Positions 1 through 10,659 of a stretch of DNA of 64,000 bases are shown piece after piece. The notes under the pieces were generated by a model. That model made no database searches, was not told the origin of the DNA, and saw only the letters and a list, made by a program, of their open reading frames with translations. The first letter of the stretch is position 1. The number at the start of each line of letters is the position of its first letter. This stretch comes from Ananas comosus (lineage: Eukaryota; Streptophyta; Magnoliopsida; Poales; Bromeliaceae), in assembly GCF_001540865.1 (NCBI RefSeq), contig NC_033625.1:14256111-14320110 (forward strand), in the 5' to 3' direction. A program made the position numbers and the translations under genes.

Positions 1-350
1 TAGTAAGTTTACCATGCCAAAATGAGCGGTGGAAATTGAACAATATTTAAAACTTGAGGATAAAACTTTTGAGTTCAAGATCGAAGATGTTGCCCTTAGT
101 TTAGATAGTTTAAAGTATTTTCTATCAAAATTTGAATAAATTTATATTCTTCTATACGTTAAACTACAAACTCGGCATAGTGACCATTGAATATTAACAA
201 TTTTAAAATAGTTTGATCATAAAGTAAATTATATCGAAAAAATATAAAATTTTATTCCTAAAAACTTTAAATACTCTAAATCAATTTTAACAGTGTGGAT
301 CGATGATTTAAACATCTTAAGATCGAAAATGAGACTATAATATGGAATAT
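1..350. mobile_element. Truncated foldback MITE, family A (cut by window edge)
   Basis: The right half (about 230-345) matches the arm shared by the other family A copies: an AAATTTTAT...CTCTAAATC block followed by a 'GTGTGGATCGATGAT' core. The left half (30-200) resembles the internal part of the same family. The element runs off the left end of the window. No open frame of interest. Confidence 0.5.
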
Positions 351-540
351 GAACCCTTTTACTACTAAATTTATCACCCTTGTACGAAAAATTATAGGAA
401 TTTGGATGATAGTGGTCACATGGTTGATAGAGTAATATAATTTAAGGGTTGGAATTGATCAAATGGTAGATCTAATAGTGGAAAACTTAATAGCACCAAG
501 TGCTTGGTGTTATTAAAAGTATCCCAGCCAGATTCAATAT
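350..540. mobile_element. Right part of a short TA-type MITE, family B
   Basis: The end carries a small palindrome (AGCACCAAGTGCTTGGTGTT, 493-512) followed by 'AAAAGTATCCCAGCC'. The same arrangement closes the complete family B copies near 8.5 kb and 25.4 kb, where the terminal text reads TATTCTAGC or TATTCCAGC. The left boundary is unclear. Confidence 0.4.
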
Positions 541-1262
541 TAGTTTGGCTAGAATACTATTAGTAGTAAATCTATTCAGTACTATTGATGTGTCTTCGAT
601 GAAAAGACGTCCAAATCGACAATCTGTATTGTTAAATATCATCTGCACCATTTGATGTATTTAAGAAATCAAATTTCGTGTTCTTTTTATATTATTTTAA
701 TATGTATCAAATAAACACAAAAATAAACAACTAAAAATGGATATCCTCATAAAATAATAAATAAATAGCTCTTGTATTCAAGATCAAAGGTACCAATATT
801 GATTCAAATTGTTCAAACAATTTTCTAACAAAAATTCAATAAATTTGGATTAATTCTTTTATACTGTTAAACAAACAAACGCTCCATATCGGAAAGTTAG
901 AAATTTAGTTATATTTTAGTTTAGATAATGTACACCTGACTTGAATAGCCCATGATAAATACAAACTCAGTAATAGAGTCTGACTACAATACTATCGATA
1001 GCACCAAGCACTTGGTGCCACTAAATAATTTTTTACCGTTAGATCTACCCTTTTGATCATTTTCATTCGCTAGATCAAACTATTCAATCAACCGGTCATT
1101 CAATTCTACGGGACCACAATCATCCTGACCATACATCGTTTCATCTAAGGGCCAGAAACTTAATAGCATCAATAACTTGATGCTATTAATAGCATTCTAG
1201 TCTAGTTCCTCAGTAGTAGCAAAATCTATTTAGAACTGATAATATTCTAACCTAAACCAGCA
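541..1262. mobile_element. Family A foldback MITE interrupted by a family B copy
   Basis: The left arm starts near 541 (GGCTAGAATACTATTAGTAG). The complementary right arm lies near 1205-1260 (CAGTAGTAGCAAAATCT...GATAATATTCTAACC). Between them, 965-1200 is a self-contained family B element with its own inverted ends (ACTATCGATAGCACCAAGC and GCTATTAATAGCATTCTAG), so it appears to have inserted into the family A copy. Both are degenerate; the boundaries are approximate. Confidence 0.45.
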
Positions 1263-2285
1263 ATAGATGATTTTGCAACAATAATATTATTATGCACATA
1301 AAAGGTCGAGTTCATCTACAGTGCATGTTTCTAACAGTACATGCATAGCACATGTTATCGACTTTTGGACTTTTATGCTTGGTAATGGAATTGTGTGAAA
1401 GAGTATTAAAAAATTTATTCTCCAAATTATGATGTATTCTAGAATAGTGAGAAACTAGTATAGGAACATACATGATATGGTGGATAGAAATTTTTTTTTA
1501 AAAAAAATAGAATATAAAGTGCACGTAAAAAGATTTACCATTTACCCCGAAGAGAAGAGAGAAGAGAAAATGAAGAGAAATCACAATACCTAGTGAAAGT
1601 TGGATGAATCTGGAGTACCTAATCTCGTCGCTGTGTCTATTGAAGTCTCAAAATGGGGGCGAGGGAGGAGGGGAGCGAGAACAATAGAATGGAGAAGAAA
1701 GTCCGTGCATGAAAATATTAATTAGGCAGAAAAGACGAAACAAACACTTAACGACGAAGAAACGACAAAGAAAGAAAAGGAAACCAGAAAAAAGAGGAAA
1801 GAGGAAGGAAAGAAGAGGAAATCAAAATAATTGGAAAGGAAAGACAAACAAAGGAAAGAAGAGAAAACTAAAAAAAGTCATTTTTTTTCATTTTTATTCA
1901 ACTCAGAGGAGAGAATGTGAAGATTATAAAAGATTCAGGATTCAAAGCAGGTGGCGCCACGTGTATAAATTATTCAGGATTCATATATTGTTATTATAGA
2001 AGATTGTAGATGAAAGATGAAAGATAATTAATGTTTGATTAATTTCATAATAATGGTAGAGAATAGTAGAAAAGTAGATTGGTACTTCCAAAAATATCAA
2101 TATTACCCTTCTTAATGGCTGCTATGGGTTCATAGAATTTTAACAATTATATAATAATCTATATTATGATGCAATAATTTAGCATTTACTTGATAATTCA
2201 AAATTATTTAACATAATTATATTTGTAAAATAATTCAGCTACTCTTACATTGAAACTAAACCATGTGCTATTAAAAGTTTTCAAG
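1263..2285. other. Intergenic, AT-rich, no gene recognised
   Basis: Mostly AT-rich DNA. A purine-rich block at 1540-1870 (GAAGAGA/GGAAAG runs) gives a lysine/arginine-rich open frame that looks like low-complexity translation rather than a gene. I searched the minus strand here for the rest of the PAH gene that ends at 2329 and found no convincing continuation. Confidence 0.5.
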
Positions 2286-2328
2286 CTAAAAAGCTATGAA
2301 AGGACATATTATATATATATATATATAC

Positions 2329-3538
2329 CTTTGGTGAGAAAAGCTCTTCATAATGCTAAGGAACTCTTGGTACTTGTTTGGTTGGTCATGAAGTTCCTCC
2401 TTTACTCTCTTCAAGTATTGTAAAGCAATTTCCCGTCTATCAGCAGTTTCTTGTGCCCTACAAATCCTTTGAAAAAAAAAAAAATAAAAAAAAATAGTAC
2501 ACAAAATTTAAAACTTTGAAATTCAACTATGAAAAATATATATATATATAGTATGTAGTGAGAAATTATGATAAAAAAGCTATATTAATATGTTTCTTTA
2601 TATATAAGCTATATTGTTCTATTTGGTTTGCCAGAGTGAATGCACTATATGTTTCCTTATTTATTTCGTGAACGAATAACCTCAAAATGAATGAACGGTT
2701 GAAAATAAAAATTTCATAAAACAGAGTGAGAAAAAATTTAAATTTCAAGTCGGAAGTATTAATCTTACTTTTGATAGAAAGTGAAATTTTTTATTAAAGT
2801 TTTATCTGATTTGAATTATTCTACATTGTTGAACTTACAAACGAGCCACGTCAGCCATTAAAATTATCGTTTTTGAGGCCCTTTGATTACTTCATAAATA
2901 ATGTCGAAAAATTATAAAATTTAATTTCTAAATAANTATATATATATATAAAGAGAAAAAATAAGTTTATCCCTCATCTAACCATAATTAGTTTTTAAAC
3001 TCATGATTATCCATATTTTAGTAACAAAAGGATATTTTTACAGACAAAAAGTGGGACAAATCCAATAAATTTTAATATTTTTGCAGAGAGTCATATGCAA
3101 TTATCCCTATAATATAATTAATAATCTATACTATATGTGAAAGAACTGAAAAAAAAAAAAAATTAGGCCTATAAATTTTTCTCTCACAATATCTCTTTAT
3201 TTGTTTCCAACATACACCTATATTTAAAAATATTACTAACAAATTTTCATCTTATTATCCTTTAATGGCTACCTAAGCCATTAATTGATATTATTAACAT
3301 TGTAAATTACTGATCTTTAGTTGGATAAATCAAACATTAAAAAAATTCTATCAAATTGTAAAAGAACTATTTTACAAAATTCTAAACAAAATTATTTAAA
3401 AATTTTAATTTCTTTTATGCGAATTGTGCATTGTACTAGTACTTAAAATACAAGTATATATTATAAAAAAAAGTAAAATAAAATAAAATAAAACTCTTAC
3501 AGGGTTCTTGGGGAAGAGAATCTGGGAGAGGAGGACAT
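2329..3538 (-). CDS. SIN3-type PAH-domain gene, 5' part only (two exons)
   Basis: Exon 1 is 3538-3501, starting at an ATG followed by a Ser/Pro-rich lead (MSSSPRFSSPRT); the donor is CCCT|GTAAGA. Exon 2 is 2457-2329, acceptor TTGTAG, donor AAAG|GTATAT. The spliced frame gives about 55 residues. EIALQYLKRVKEEL followed by NKYQEFLSIMKSFSHQR is the first half of a paired amphipathic helix (PAH) repeat, the fold by which SIN3 co-repressors bind transcription factors. The break after ...HQR at phase 2 is where a PAH repeat would continue. No second half is visible in the remaining 2.3 kb. Either a long intron carries it past the window edge, or this is a decayed fragment. The starting Met context and clean splice sites favour a real gene or a recent duplicate; the full-length SIN3 N-terminus is not seen. 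Confidence 0.55.
2500..3500. repeat. Intron of the PAH gene with a truncated family A MITE (2665-2935)
   Basis: The intron spans 2458-3500. Within it, 2665-2935 matches the interior and right arm of family A (CGTGAACGAATAACCTCAAAATGAATG, then the GTTGAACTTACAAACGAGCCAC block), ending at an N (2936) and a TA run. No other feature is seen in the intron. Confidence 0.5.
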
Positions 3539-3659
3539 GGCTTGTTGTTGTATGTATCTCCTCCAAAGCAATCCCAACCGTTTGATCAATATTGGGTGGT
3601 GTAGATGCAATGTAGATGCACCAAAAAGTGCTTCTTCTAGAAGCTAAGGAGTAAAATAT

Positions 3660-4300
3660 ATATGTATATAGTCCAATAGATATATATATATATATATATA
3701 CAGGTGAGGATATTTATATTTATTTAATATTGAGATTGCTATGAAGAGTGTGGCCACTCATTGCTTGACACGTGTCCAACATGAAATTTGGAAAGGTTCA
3801 AAAGCAAATTAGTAATTTTCCCTTCTTATTTGCCTACAATTTGGGAGATTTTTAGGGTTTCTTGGGTTGCCATATTTTTGCCTAATTAAATCTCAACAAA
3901 CTCCTTTGACTCATCACTAGTTGTAGTTCCTCAAAAAAAAAAAAAAAAAAAAAAAATATTTTTATAAATAATTTTTGTTTTTTTTAGTTTTCAGTCAGTT
4001 GGTTTGAGAAAAAGCCTTTTTTTTTGATGAAAAGTTAATGTTTTTATTTTTCAAATTTTTTCCTAAGGAAGAAAATATCATATTTTCAAAAATTTTGGAA
4101 AAAAAAACTTTCCAAAAAAATTAATTTTTCTTTGAACCAAAAAGCACCTAAATCTATTTTTAGCTTATATGGGTTTGGATCATTACATTTTAACCTTTAT
4201 TTTTTTATATAATTTATATAAAAATATATAAAGATTTATACACAAATCTTAGTTTATATAATTTAACTACCAATGGTTCTAAATTTCCTCCTACTTTGTA
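3660..4300. other. Intergenic, AT-rich
   Basis: Contains a (TA)n tract at 3680-3700 and an A run at 3933-3955. No coding signal on either strand. A 'GTGGCCACTCATTGCTTGACACGTG' stretch (3750-3774) holds a G-box core (CACGTG), but its position relative to any transcription start is unknown. Confidence 0.4.
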
Positions 4301-4311
4301 TGATTAAAATT

Positions 4312-4658
4312 AGGGTTAATTTTGTATAGGTCCTTACAAAAGTCTTGATGTTTTCAAATATATTCCCGTCTTTAGAATCCGTTAAAAAAATTTAGTTAAC
4401 CATAAATTAAATACTTTAATCCTTGTTATGTTTGACATTTTTTATTTCCTTATGTTATATTGTTAATACTTTTTTAGAGATATATTGTGATGGCAAAATT
4501 GAAAATATAAATAGTTTTTTAATGGTTCTCTAACGATAACAAATCAGTGGAATATATTTGAAAACATCAGGGCTTTTGTAAGGACAAAATATGAAAATTA
4601 AACTTTTTAGGGATATATTTGTCATTTACTATGTTTGCAGACCTATATGATTAACCTT
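4312..4658. mobile_element. Foldback MITE with near-perfect 36-bp inner arms
   Basis: The stretch TCCTTACAAAAGTCTTGATG... (4331-4366) is matched in reverse complement by 4549-4584 with only two differences. The outer sequence (AGGGTTAAT ... ATTAACCTTTAAA) is also inverted, giving an element of roughly 350 bp. No coding capacity. Superfamily not assigned because the target duplication is not clear. Confidence 0.65.
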
Positions 4659-4814
4659 TAAAATTATTATGTTAAAAAAAATAATTTAAGTAAATAATTG
4701 GGCTTACATGGGCCCTTAATTAACTTCTTTAATAAATAGCTGATTGAGTCATGACCCATTCACTAAATGGATCTGACTTGGATTTGACCCATATGTCCCT
4801 ATTATTTTTATTTC

Positions 4815-5000
4815 AGGGATAATATCTAAAAAATATTCAATACCTCAAAAATATCTTATTTACTACTGAAGTACCAAAATATTCTGTTGTTTTTAAAAAA
4901 TCTATTTAAATATCCCTATTTTTCCTTGCATTTACTAATGGGTTGAATTTTAGAGTCATATTTTAGTAATTTGAGAATAAATTTGAAAATTTTGAATAGT
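4815..5000. mobile_element. Fragment of MITE family E
   Basis: 'GGGATAATATCTAAAAAATATTCAATACC' resembles the ends of the copies near 27.8 kb, 60.5 kb and 61.4 kb. Only one side is recognisable. Confidence 0.35.
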
Positions 5001-5214
5001 AGTAGTAACGGGTAAATAAGCAAAAGCCCTAATTTTTTTCATTTGGAGGAGCAAATTTTGTATAGTAGTAACGATGCACCTCTAGAGTCGTGCATCATGT
5101 ACCTATCGAACTTTGGTCTCATATCTCATATTTAAAATCTAGCATAAAAATCAATATAAGTCGCAACATTTTTAACATTTAAAAGTTGGACAATTAGACT
5201 ATCAGAATAGAAGT

Positions 5215-5400
5215 ACGAGATGGATGGAGGGCTGATGAATTCATGTGAGCCAAACTCAATGGCTTGGCTTGGGTTGTCAACGAGCCAAACACGAGTGTTC
5301 GTTAAGATTTCGAGATGAAAAATTCAGCTCGTCTATTAAACGAGCGATCGATCTCGAGCTCATTTTGAGCTGAGCACGAGACTGCCTCACAAACAGCAAG
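5215..5400. repeat. GAGC-rich repeat fragment related to the 18.5-kb element
   Basis: Repeated 'GAGCC', 'CTCGTTTA/TTAAACGAGC' and 'GAGCTCATTTTGAGCTGAGC' text, as in the hAT-like element at 18460-19015. No intact termini. Confidence 0.4.
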
Positions 5401-5426
5401 CTGGATTCCAGCCTAGCTAAGCCTAT

Positions 5427-5510
5427 ATCTATCTCTCTCTCTCTCTCTCTCTCTAATAATTCTCTCTTTAGATTATCCTCTATTTAGCTCTCTCTCTCTC
5501 TCTCTCTCTA
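5427..5510. repeat. Two (CT)n microsatellites
   Basis: CT runs at about 5430-5453 and 5490-5509, separated by a TA-rich spacer. Simple repeats. Confidence 0.9.
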
Positions 5511-5781
5511 CTAAAGTTTAGGCCAAAATTTGAAATTGTTAAAAAAAAAAGAAGAAGCTCTTCTTTCAAGGCCCAGTTAATGGCGATCATCAAGCCCTAA
5601 AGCCATCACAAGAATCACTGACATTTATATTAATTAATGTAGTTTGTTAATCAAACCATTAAGCTACATACTTCAAATTTGCATAGCTATTTCTTTATGT
5701 TATAATACATTAAATATAAATTATGGACAAGAAATCATGCAGTTTACATACATACATACATACATACTAACATATATGGGA

Positions 5782-6249
5782 AACTTTAAAAACACTCATG
5801 TGGTTTCACACTTTCTCACTTGAGTGCATAGTTAGTTAATTCGGATTGCGGCCAAAATTCGGTATGGTATAATTTGAATAAAATTTATCTACTAATTTTT
5901 AAATTTATTAAAAAATACGGCTAAAAAATGGATTCGCCAATTATTCGGATACGTAATTTATACAGATATTATACGTTTACCAATTAAAAATTCGGATCAA
6001 AAATTCGGCTATTAAATTAAGTTTTTTCTCTCAAAATTTATGCTATTGGCATAAATATTTATATTTCTTAAGAATATAAGAAAAAGAACTACAAAATTAA
6101 GCTAATTACGTAAAAAAAATAGCAAACTATATTAGCCTCAAATAAATAATAAATTAAATAAATAGAGATTAAAATAAAAATAAGAGATTAAATTTTTTTT
6201 GATCGAGTGATTTTTTTTTGGAGGAGGAGAAGAGGCGATCGTTTAGAAA

Positions 6250-6313
<64 letters not shown>

Positions 6314-6920
6314 GTGAGAGTTTAATTTGGATTTTGGAAAGCATTTTTTTTTTAATTTTTCTTTGTTTTGGGCGAGCCGAGCCGCAAGGCGCGGGCCAGG
6401 GCGCTGGCGCGGGCGCGGTCACGAGCACGGGCTGGCTGTTTTTTTGGGCGAATTATTCGCGAATCGCGAATAGTTCACGAATAATTATTTTTTCCCAAAA
6501 AAACACGTTTTTTTCCGAATTTTTCGGAAAAATACTTATTCGGCCGTTTAATTCGTTTTCTCAAAAATTTGCGAATAACTCGCGAATAATTCGCAAATTT
6601 ACTAACAGAGCTTGAGTGTTCTGTGGTTTAAAGTGTATCAATTTGATGCCCTGTGGTTTCATTTTTATCTTTTCGGTAGCTTTTTCGTTAATATTTCGTT
6701 AAATTATACACAAAAAACTTCAGATATCCACATAGGTTTATCAAATATTCACTTTAGCATTTTTTAATTTTGACTTTGTCACTAATTTAAGAAAAAAAAT
6801 AGTGAAATTCATAATAAAAGAGAAATATGAAACCACAGGGCACTAAATTGATACACATTAAACCACAGGGCATTAAAGTGAGAAAGTACGAAACCACAGG
6901 GGTGGTTTTTGAAGTTTTCC
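5782..6920. mobile_element. TGTGGTTTC MITE (family C), split by a hAT-like insertion
   Basis: The left end (5782-5826: AAACTTTAAAAAC...TGTGGTTTCACACTTTCTCACTT) and right end (rc: AAACTTCAAAAACC...TGTGGTTTCGTACTTTCTCACTTT) are long inverted repeats. The interior from 6619 carries the 'TTTTTATCTTTTCGGTAGCTTTTTCG' core seen in the copies at 20.1-20.5 kb and 25.8-26.1 kb. The element is interrupted at 5827-6610 by another transposon. Without the insert its length is about 350 bp, like the other copies. Confidence 0.75.
5827..6610. mobile_element. Non-autonomous hAT-like element, 8-bp TSD CTTGAGTG
   Basis: A perfect 8-bp direct repeat CTTGAGTG flanks it (5819-5826 and 6611-6618); 8-bp duplications are typical of the hAT superfamily. 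The ends are imperfect inverted repeats: CATAGTTAGTTAATTCGGAT on the left, and CTCTGTTAGTAAATTTGCGAAT as the reverse complement of the right. The interior has many TTCGGAT/ATTCGCGAAT motifs and a run of about 57 T (6254-6310). No transposase. Open frames across it are low-complexity translations. Confidence 0.8.
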
Positions 6921-6934
6921 ATATATATATATAT

Positions 6935-7478
6935 AGTCCGGTTACTATACTCTTATGAGTACGATCGCCTTCGTACTCAAAGTTATTTTCGATGATAGAG
7001 CTTCCGAATTGACGATCCATACCGTTAAACATTATCTAGAACATTTAAAACTTCTAGAAATCAAATTTTATAATTTTTCAATATCATTTACCTTACGATC
7101 AAAAGCTCACAAAATTGATAATTTTTAACGGCCGGTATGAGATATTTGTTAGTTTAACGGTGAAAAAGAATCGGAATAGGTTGAATATTTGATAGAAAAT
7201 TCTATTCACTACCTAAATAAAGATCAATAACTCTGATTTTAACTTGAAGGATCCAATCATCCTTTTTTAGGATGTCGTTCGATTTTAACCGTTCATTTTA
7301 TACCCACTTGATGGACTTTATAATGATTTCAAAAAATTACGAAATTTATTTTCTAGAAGTTTCAAATACTCTAGATCATGTTTAACGGTGTGGATCGTCG
7401 ATTTGAAAAATCCAACCTCGAAAACAACTTATGAGTACGAAGAACTATATACGCATAAGAGTATAGTAGCCCTACTAT
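6935..7478. mobile_element. Family A foldback MITE, (TA)n-flanked
   Basis: Left arm CCGGTTACTATACTCTTATG AGTACGATCG... pairs with the right arm ending ...GCATAAGAGTATAGTAGCCC. Pairing continues inward through the conserved blocks 'CGATGATAGAGCTTCCGAAT' and 'CCGTTAAACATTATCTAGA' for well over 100 bp on each side, so the whole element can fold into a long hairpin. Both ends abut (TA)n. No coding capacity. Confidence 0.75.
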
Positions 7479-7559
7479 ATATATATATATAGGGCTTTTT
7501 TTGCAAATAGCCCCCTGACAAATTTTATTTGCAAAATTGGCCCTGTGTAAAATTTATTT

Positions 7560-7689
7560 GCAAAATTGGCCCTGGCCCTGCCACGCCAGCGCCACGTCAG
7601 CGCCATGTGGGCAGGGCCTGGGCCATGTACGCAAGTTGAACACGGTGATTGGTTCACCGTGTCTAAACACGGTGAACCAATAACCGTGN

Positions 7690-7690
<1 letters not shown>
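7560..7690. repeat. GC-rich palindromic patch
   Basis: Contains an inverted repeat: CACGGTGATTGGTTCACCGTG (7638-7658) next to ACACGGTGAACCAATAACCG (7664-7683). It ends at an N (7688) before a CT run. Probably part of another MITE truncated at the assembly gap. Confidence 0.4.
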
Positions 7691-7740
<50 letters not shown>

Positions 7741-7742
<2 letters not shown>

Positions 7743-8283
7743 GAGCTTGGCTCCTATACTTTCGAAAGTACGGAGGCCTCCGTACTTGTAAGTTGTTTTC
7801 GATGATGGGACATCCGATTCAGCGATCAGTTCCGTTAGACATGATCTATGCTATTGGAACTATCTAGAAACCAAATTTCATAATTTTTTGACTTCGTTTG
7901 CCTAGTGAACGAGTAGTCTCAAAATGAACGGCTGAAAATAAAAATCTTATAAAAAATAGTAATAAAAGACTCAAATTTCAAATCGGAAGTATTATTCTTG
8001 CTCTTGATATTAAGTAGAATTTTCTATTAAAGTTTCATGTAATTTGGATACTTCTACACCGTTGAACTTAAAAACGTGCCACATCGGCCGTTAAAATAGT
8101 CATTTTTGAGATCCTTTGATCGCTTGGTAAATGATGTTGAAAAATTATGAAATTTGGTTTCTAGATAGTTCTAATAGAGTAAATTATGCCTAATGGAGCC
8201 GATCGTCGAATCGGATGTCCTATTATCGAAAACAACTTACAAGTACGAAAGCCTCCGTACTTTCGAAAGTACGTGAGACCTAC
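7741..8283. mobile_element. Family A foldback MITE, (CT)n(TA)n on the left
   Basis: Left arm ACTTTCGAAAGTACGGAGGC... and right arm ...GCCTCCGTACTTTCGAAAGT are complementary. The conserved internal blocks (CGATGATGGGACATCCGATT; GTGAACGAGTAGTCTCAAAA; GTTGAACTTAAAAACGTGCC) match the copies at 6.9, 14.3, 22.4 and 63.4 kb. Flanks are CT/TA microsatellite on the left (7689-7741) and TA on the right. Confidence 0.75.
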
Positions 8284-8296
8284 TATATATATATGT

Positions 8297-8514
8297 AGAG
8301 TTGAGCTAGAATACTCTCAAAAGCACGAAAGTGTTGGTGCTTTTGAATTTTTAACCCTTGGATGGAGAGATGTAGGGTTAAGATGATGGTAGCAAGTGGT
8401 GGTAGGTGGTGGTTCGTGGAATAGTGTTTGATCCAAAGGCTATTAGTAATCAAAAAGTAAATCCAACGGCTAAAAACTTAGAAGAGGTTGGTGTTTCTAA
8501 AAGTATTCTAGCTC

Positions 8515-8518
<4 letters not shown>
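8297..8518. mobile_element. Short MITE, family B, TA-flanked
   Basis: About 220 bp. The left end GAGCTAGAATACTCTCAAAAGC and right end ...TTCTAAAAGTATTCTAGCTC are inverted repeats. The interior shares 'TTTTAACCCTTGGATGGAGA' with the 25.2-kb copy ('TTTAGCCTTTGGATCAAC'). (TA)n lies on both sides. Confidence 0.65.
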
Positions 8519-8548
<30 letters not shown>

Positions 8549-8834
8549 CCAAATTATATATGCATGATTTCTTGGATTTTTTTTTTTTTGGTCCTTCTTG
8601 CAATGTGCTAGTTAGATATATCCATGTCTTAATGTTCTTACAAAACAATAAATAAATTGATTAAAGGTGAAAAACAAAAGGGAAACCTTTTCTCCTGTTT
8701 ATGTTCTCTCTCTTTTTTTTGAACAAATAACAATTTTTTTAGCACCAGATCATTGTAAGCCATTCTCTCTTTGCAAAGCTCGAACCTTACTGCAATAAAC
8801 GTACATCAAGAAATTTGATTATAATAAGCATTCG

Positions 8835-9353
8835 CACTACAACAAAAACGGTCTATAGCGGCACTTTTAAATGTAGGTACATGTCAAAAAAGTGCTGCTA
8901 GTTAAAATTATCAACACTTTTAAAAAGTGTTGCTATATGTGGGGTCGCTAGGTATATAGTGACAGTTAAATAGTGTCGCTATATATAACCTAAAAGAGTG
9001 CTGCTAATTTACCAACACTTATTTAAGCATTTAGCAACCGCCGAAACTCTATCTCGTTGGCTGCGGTGGCAGAGGAGGACGACAGGAAATGCTCTTCGTC
9101 TAGAATTTCAGTGGATTGAGTGAAGAGAGAAGAAAAGATGGTAATTGATTTTTCTTTTTTTTTTTCTTTTCTGTTTGTAATCGGGCCAAATAGACTGCGT
9201 GTGGTGGGTTGAGTAGAATAATCTTTTATTTTTAGATGGATTGGGCTTTATATTTAAGCATTAGTAGATATTTTTTTAAGTTTTAGCATAAATGGGACAC
9301 TTATTCAAAAGTGTCCCAAACATGTGTCCCTATAATCTAATTCTGTTGTAGTG
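8835..9353. mobile_element. Non-autonomous CACTA (En/Spm-type) element, 3-bp TSD TCG
   Basis: Begins CACTACAACAAAAACGG and ends ...AATTCTGTTGTAGTG, an inverted CACTACAACA terminus. A 3-bp target duplication TCG sits at 8832-8834 and 9354-9356, as expected for CACTA elements. Subterminal regions repeat GTGCTGCTA / AGTGTTGCTA / AGTGTCGCTA, the transposase-binding type of motif. At 519 bp it has no transposase and depends on a relative. Confidence 0.85.
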
Positions 9354-9356
9354 TCG

Positions 9357-10440
9357 ATCCCATGAGGAATAGTTTATAAGCGGTTAATTAATTAGTAGTT
9401 GATTAGTTAGTAAAACTCATGATATATTGTAAGAGACAATTAATCTATCTAATATTATGAATTAATGGACTCAACATGGCCTATACTTTTCTAAACAATT
9501 GAAATGTAAGGATTCTTCAAGTGTAATTAATCTCACAAATCATCATCAATACTCACTTAACCATATTTGTTCGCTGACGAAAGTCGAAGGAACCCTCATT
9601 TCCTCCGTAAAATGATCGAATATGGCGATCGAGAACAACGTCGCACTTGGTTCGCACTACTACTTGATACAATTGTATGATACAAAAGAATCACTACTTT
9701 TCTCATTTTGAGAAGAAAAGAATTGCTTTTCTTCTTCTTCTTTTTCCCAATTTTTCTCTTATTCTTTGTTTAGTTACTTTATTAAAAGTCGAATCAATTT
9801 TCGCATATGATCATATATATCCACTCGTGTGTACTTATCATAAACCATTACTAACGTCGCGTTCAAATTCATTTGTGTTTATGAGATCCTATACAGATGG
9901 ATTAAGCATTTCATCGCAGTTTATTTTCGGAATAACATTAGGTTTCGATTGAGCATATTCGTTTCGAGTATAATACTATCACAAGTGTTTAGTACATTTA
10001 TAGAAGGTGTATGTTGATAAAAATATTAATCAATTTTATAGAATCCTATAATTTTGATTATAGTATATATTTTAGTATCAATTTTCTTGAATAATTAAAA
10101 ATAATTAAAAATAATTAAAAACAGGCAAACTGCAAAAAAGAAAAAAAAGGAAAAACAATACAAAAGAGATAGCTAGTACATATTTGAGTAGTGCTTCTAT
10201 ACTTGTTATATTTTTTATACTGTTCATTCATTTCTATTCAATGATTCAGATTCAATTTTTTAAAAATTATGATCTACAATAGTATGTCATTTTGAGAGAG
10301 GTACCAATTACAAGGTACACCAAAAAGAGATATTTCGGTTTTTTAATAAGTGGGTAATTTAGTAATTTTACCTCCACTATATTATCAAATTTTCCTTCTC
10401 TCTTTGTTTTCTTTTTTTCTCTCTATCTTTCCTCTTCATC
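9357..10440. other. Intergenic, no recognised element
   Basis: Nothing certain. The open frame near 9677-9952 (91 codons) has no recognisable motif and ordinary AT-rich codon use. The text at 9570-9660 is richer in CG dinucleotides and may be an old repeat. Confidence 0.35.
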
Positions 10441-10445
10441 CACAG

Positions 10446-10632
10446 TAAAGATGTAAAGGGGTCGGATTCAGGGCAAATTTTCAAAAATCCGAACCCGAAT
10501 TCAACTATCAAACCCAAAACCTAAATCCAAAATCCAAATCCGACGAATTTAAAAAAATCATATCTACACATGAACTCGACTTAAAATCCGAAACCCGAAC
10601 CCTACCCCGAACCCGAAACATTAATCCTCTTT
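10446..10632. mobile_element. Small MITE with CCGAACCCGAA motifs
   Basis: Ends GTAAAGATGTAAAGGGGTCGG and ...CCGAAACATTAATCCTCTTTAC are imperfect inverted repeats. The interior has GAACCCGAA repeats like the hAT-like element at 26187-26648. The 8-bp flanks do not match, so it may be truncated or old. Confidence 0.45.
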
Positions 10633-10659
10633 ACAATATTTCAAAATATATTCCTAATC

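Noticed and set aside
1709..1999. A 96-codon Lys/Arg-rich open frame
   Set aside because: It is the translation of a purine-rich tract (GAAAG/GGAAAG); no domain and no homologous signal.
6243..6615. Open frames on both strands around a T/A homopolymer
   Set aside because: They run through a 57-base T run and hAT-like MITE arms; low complexity only.
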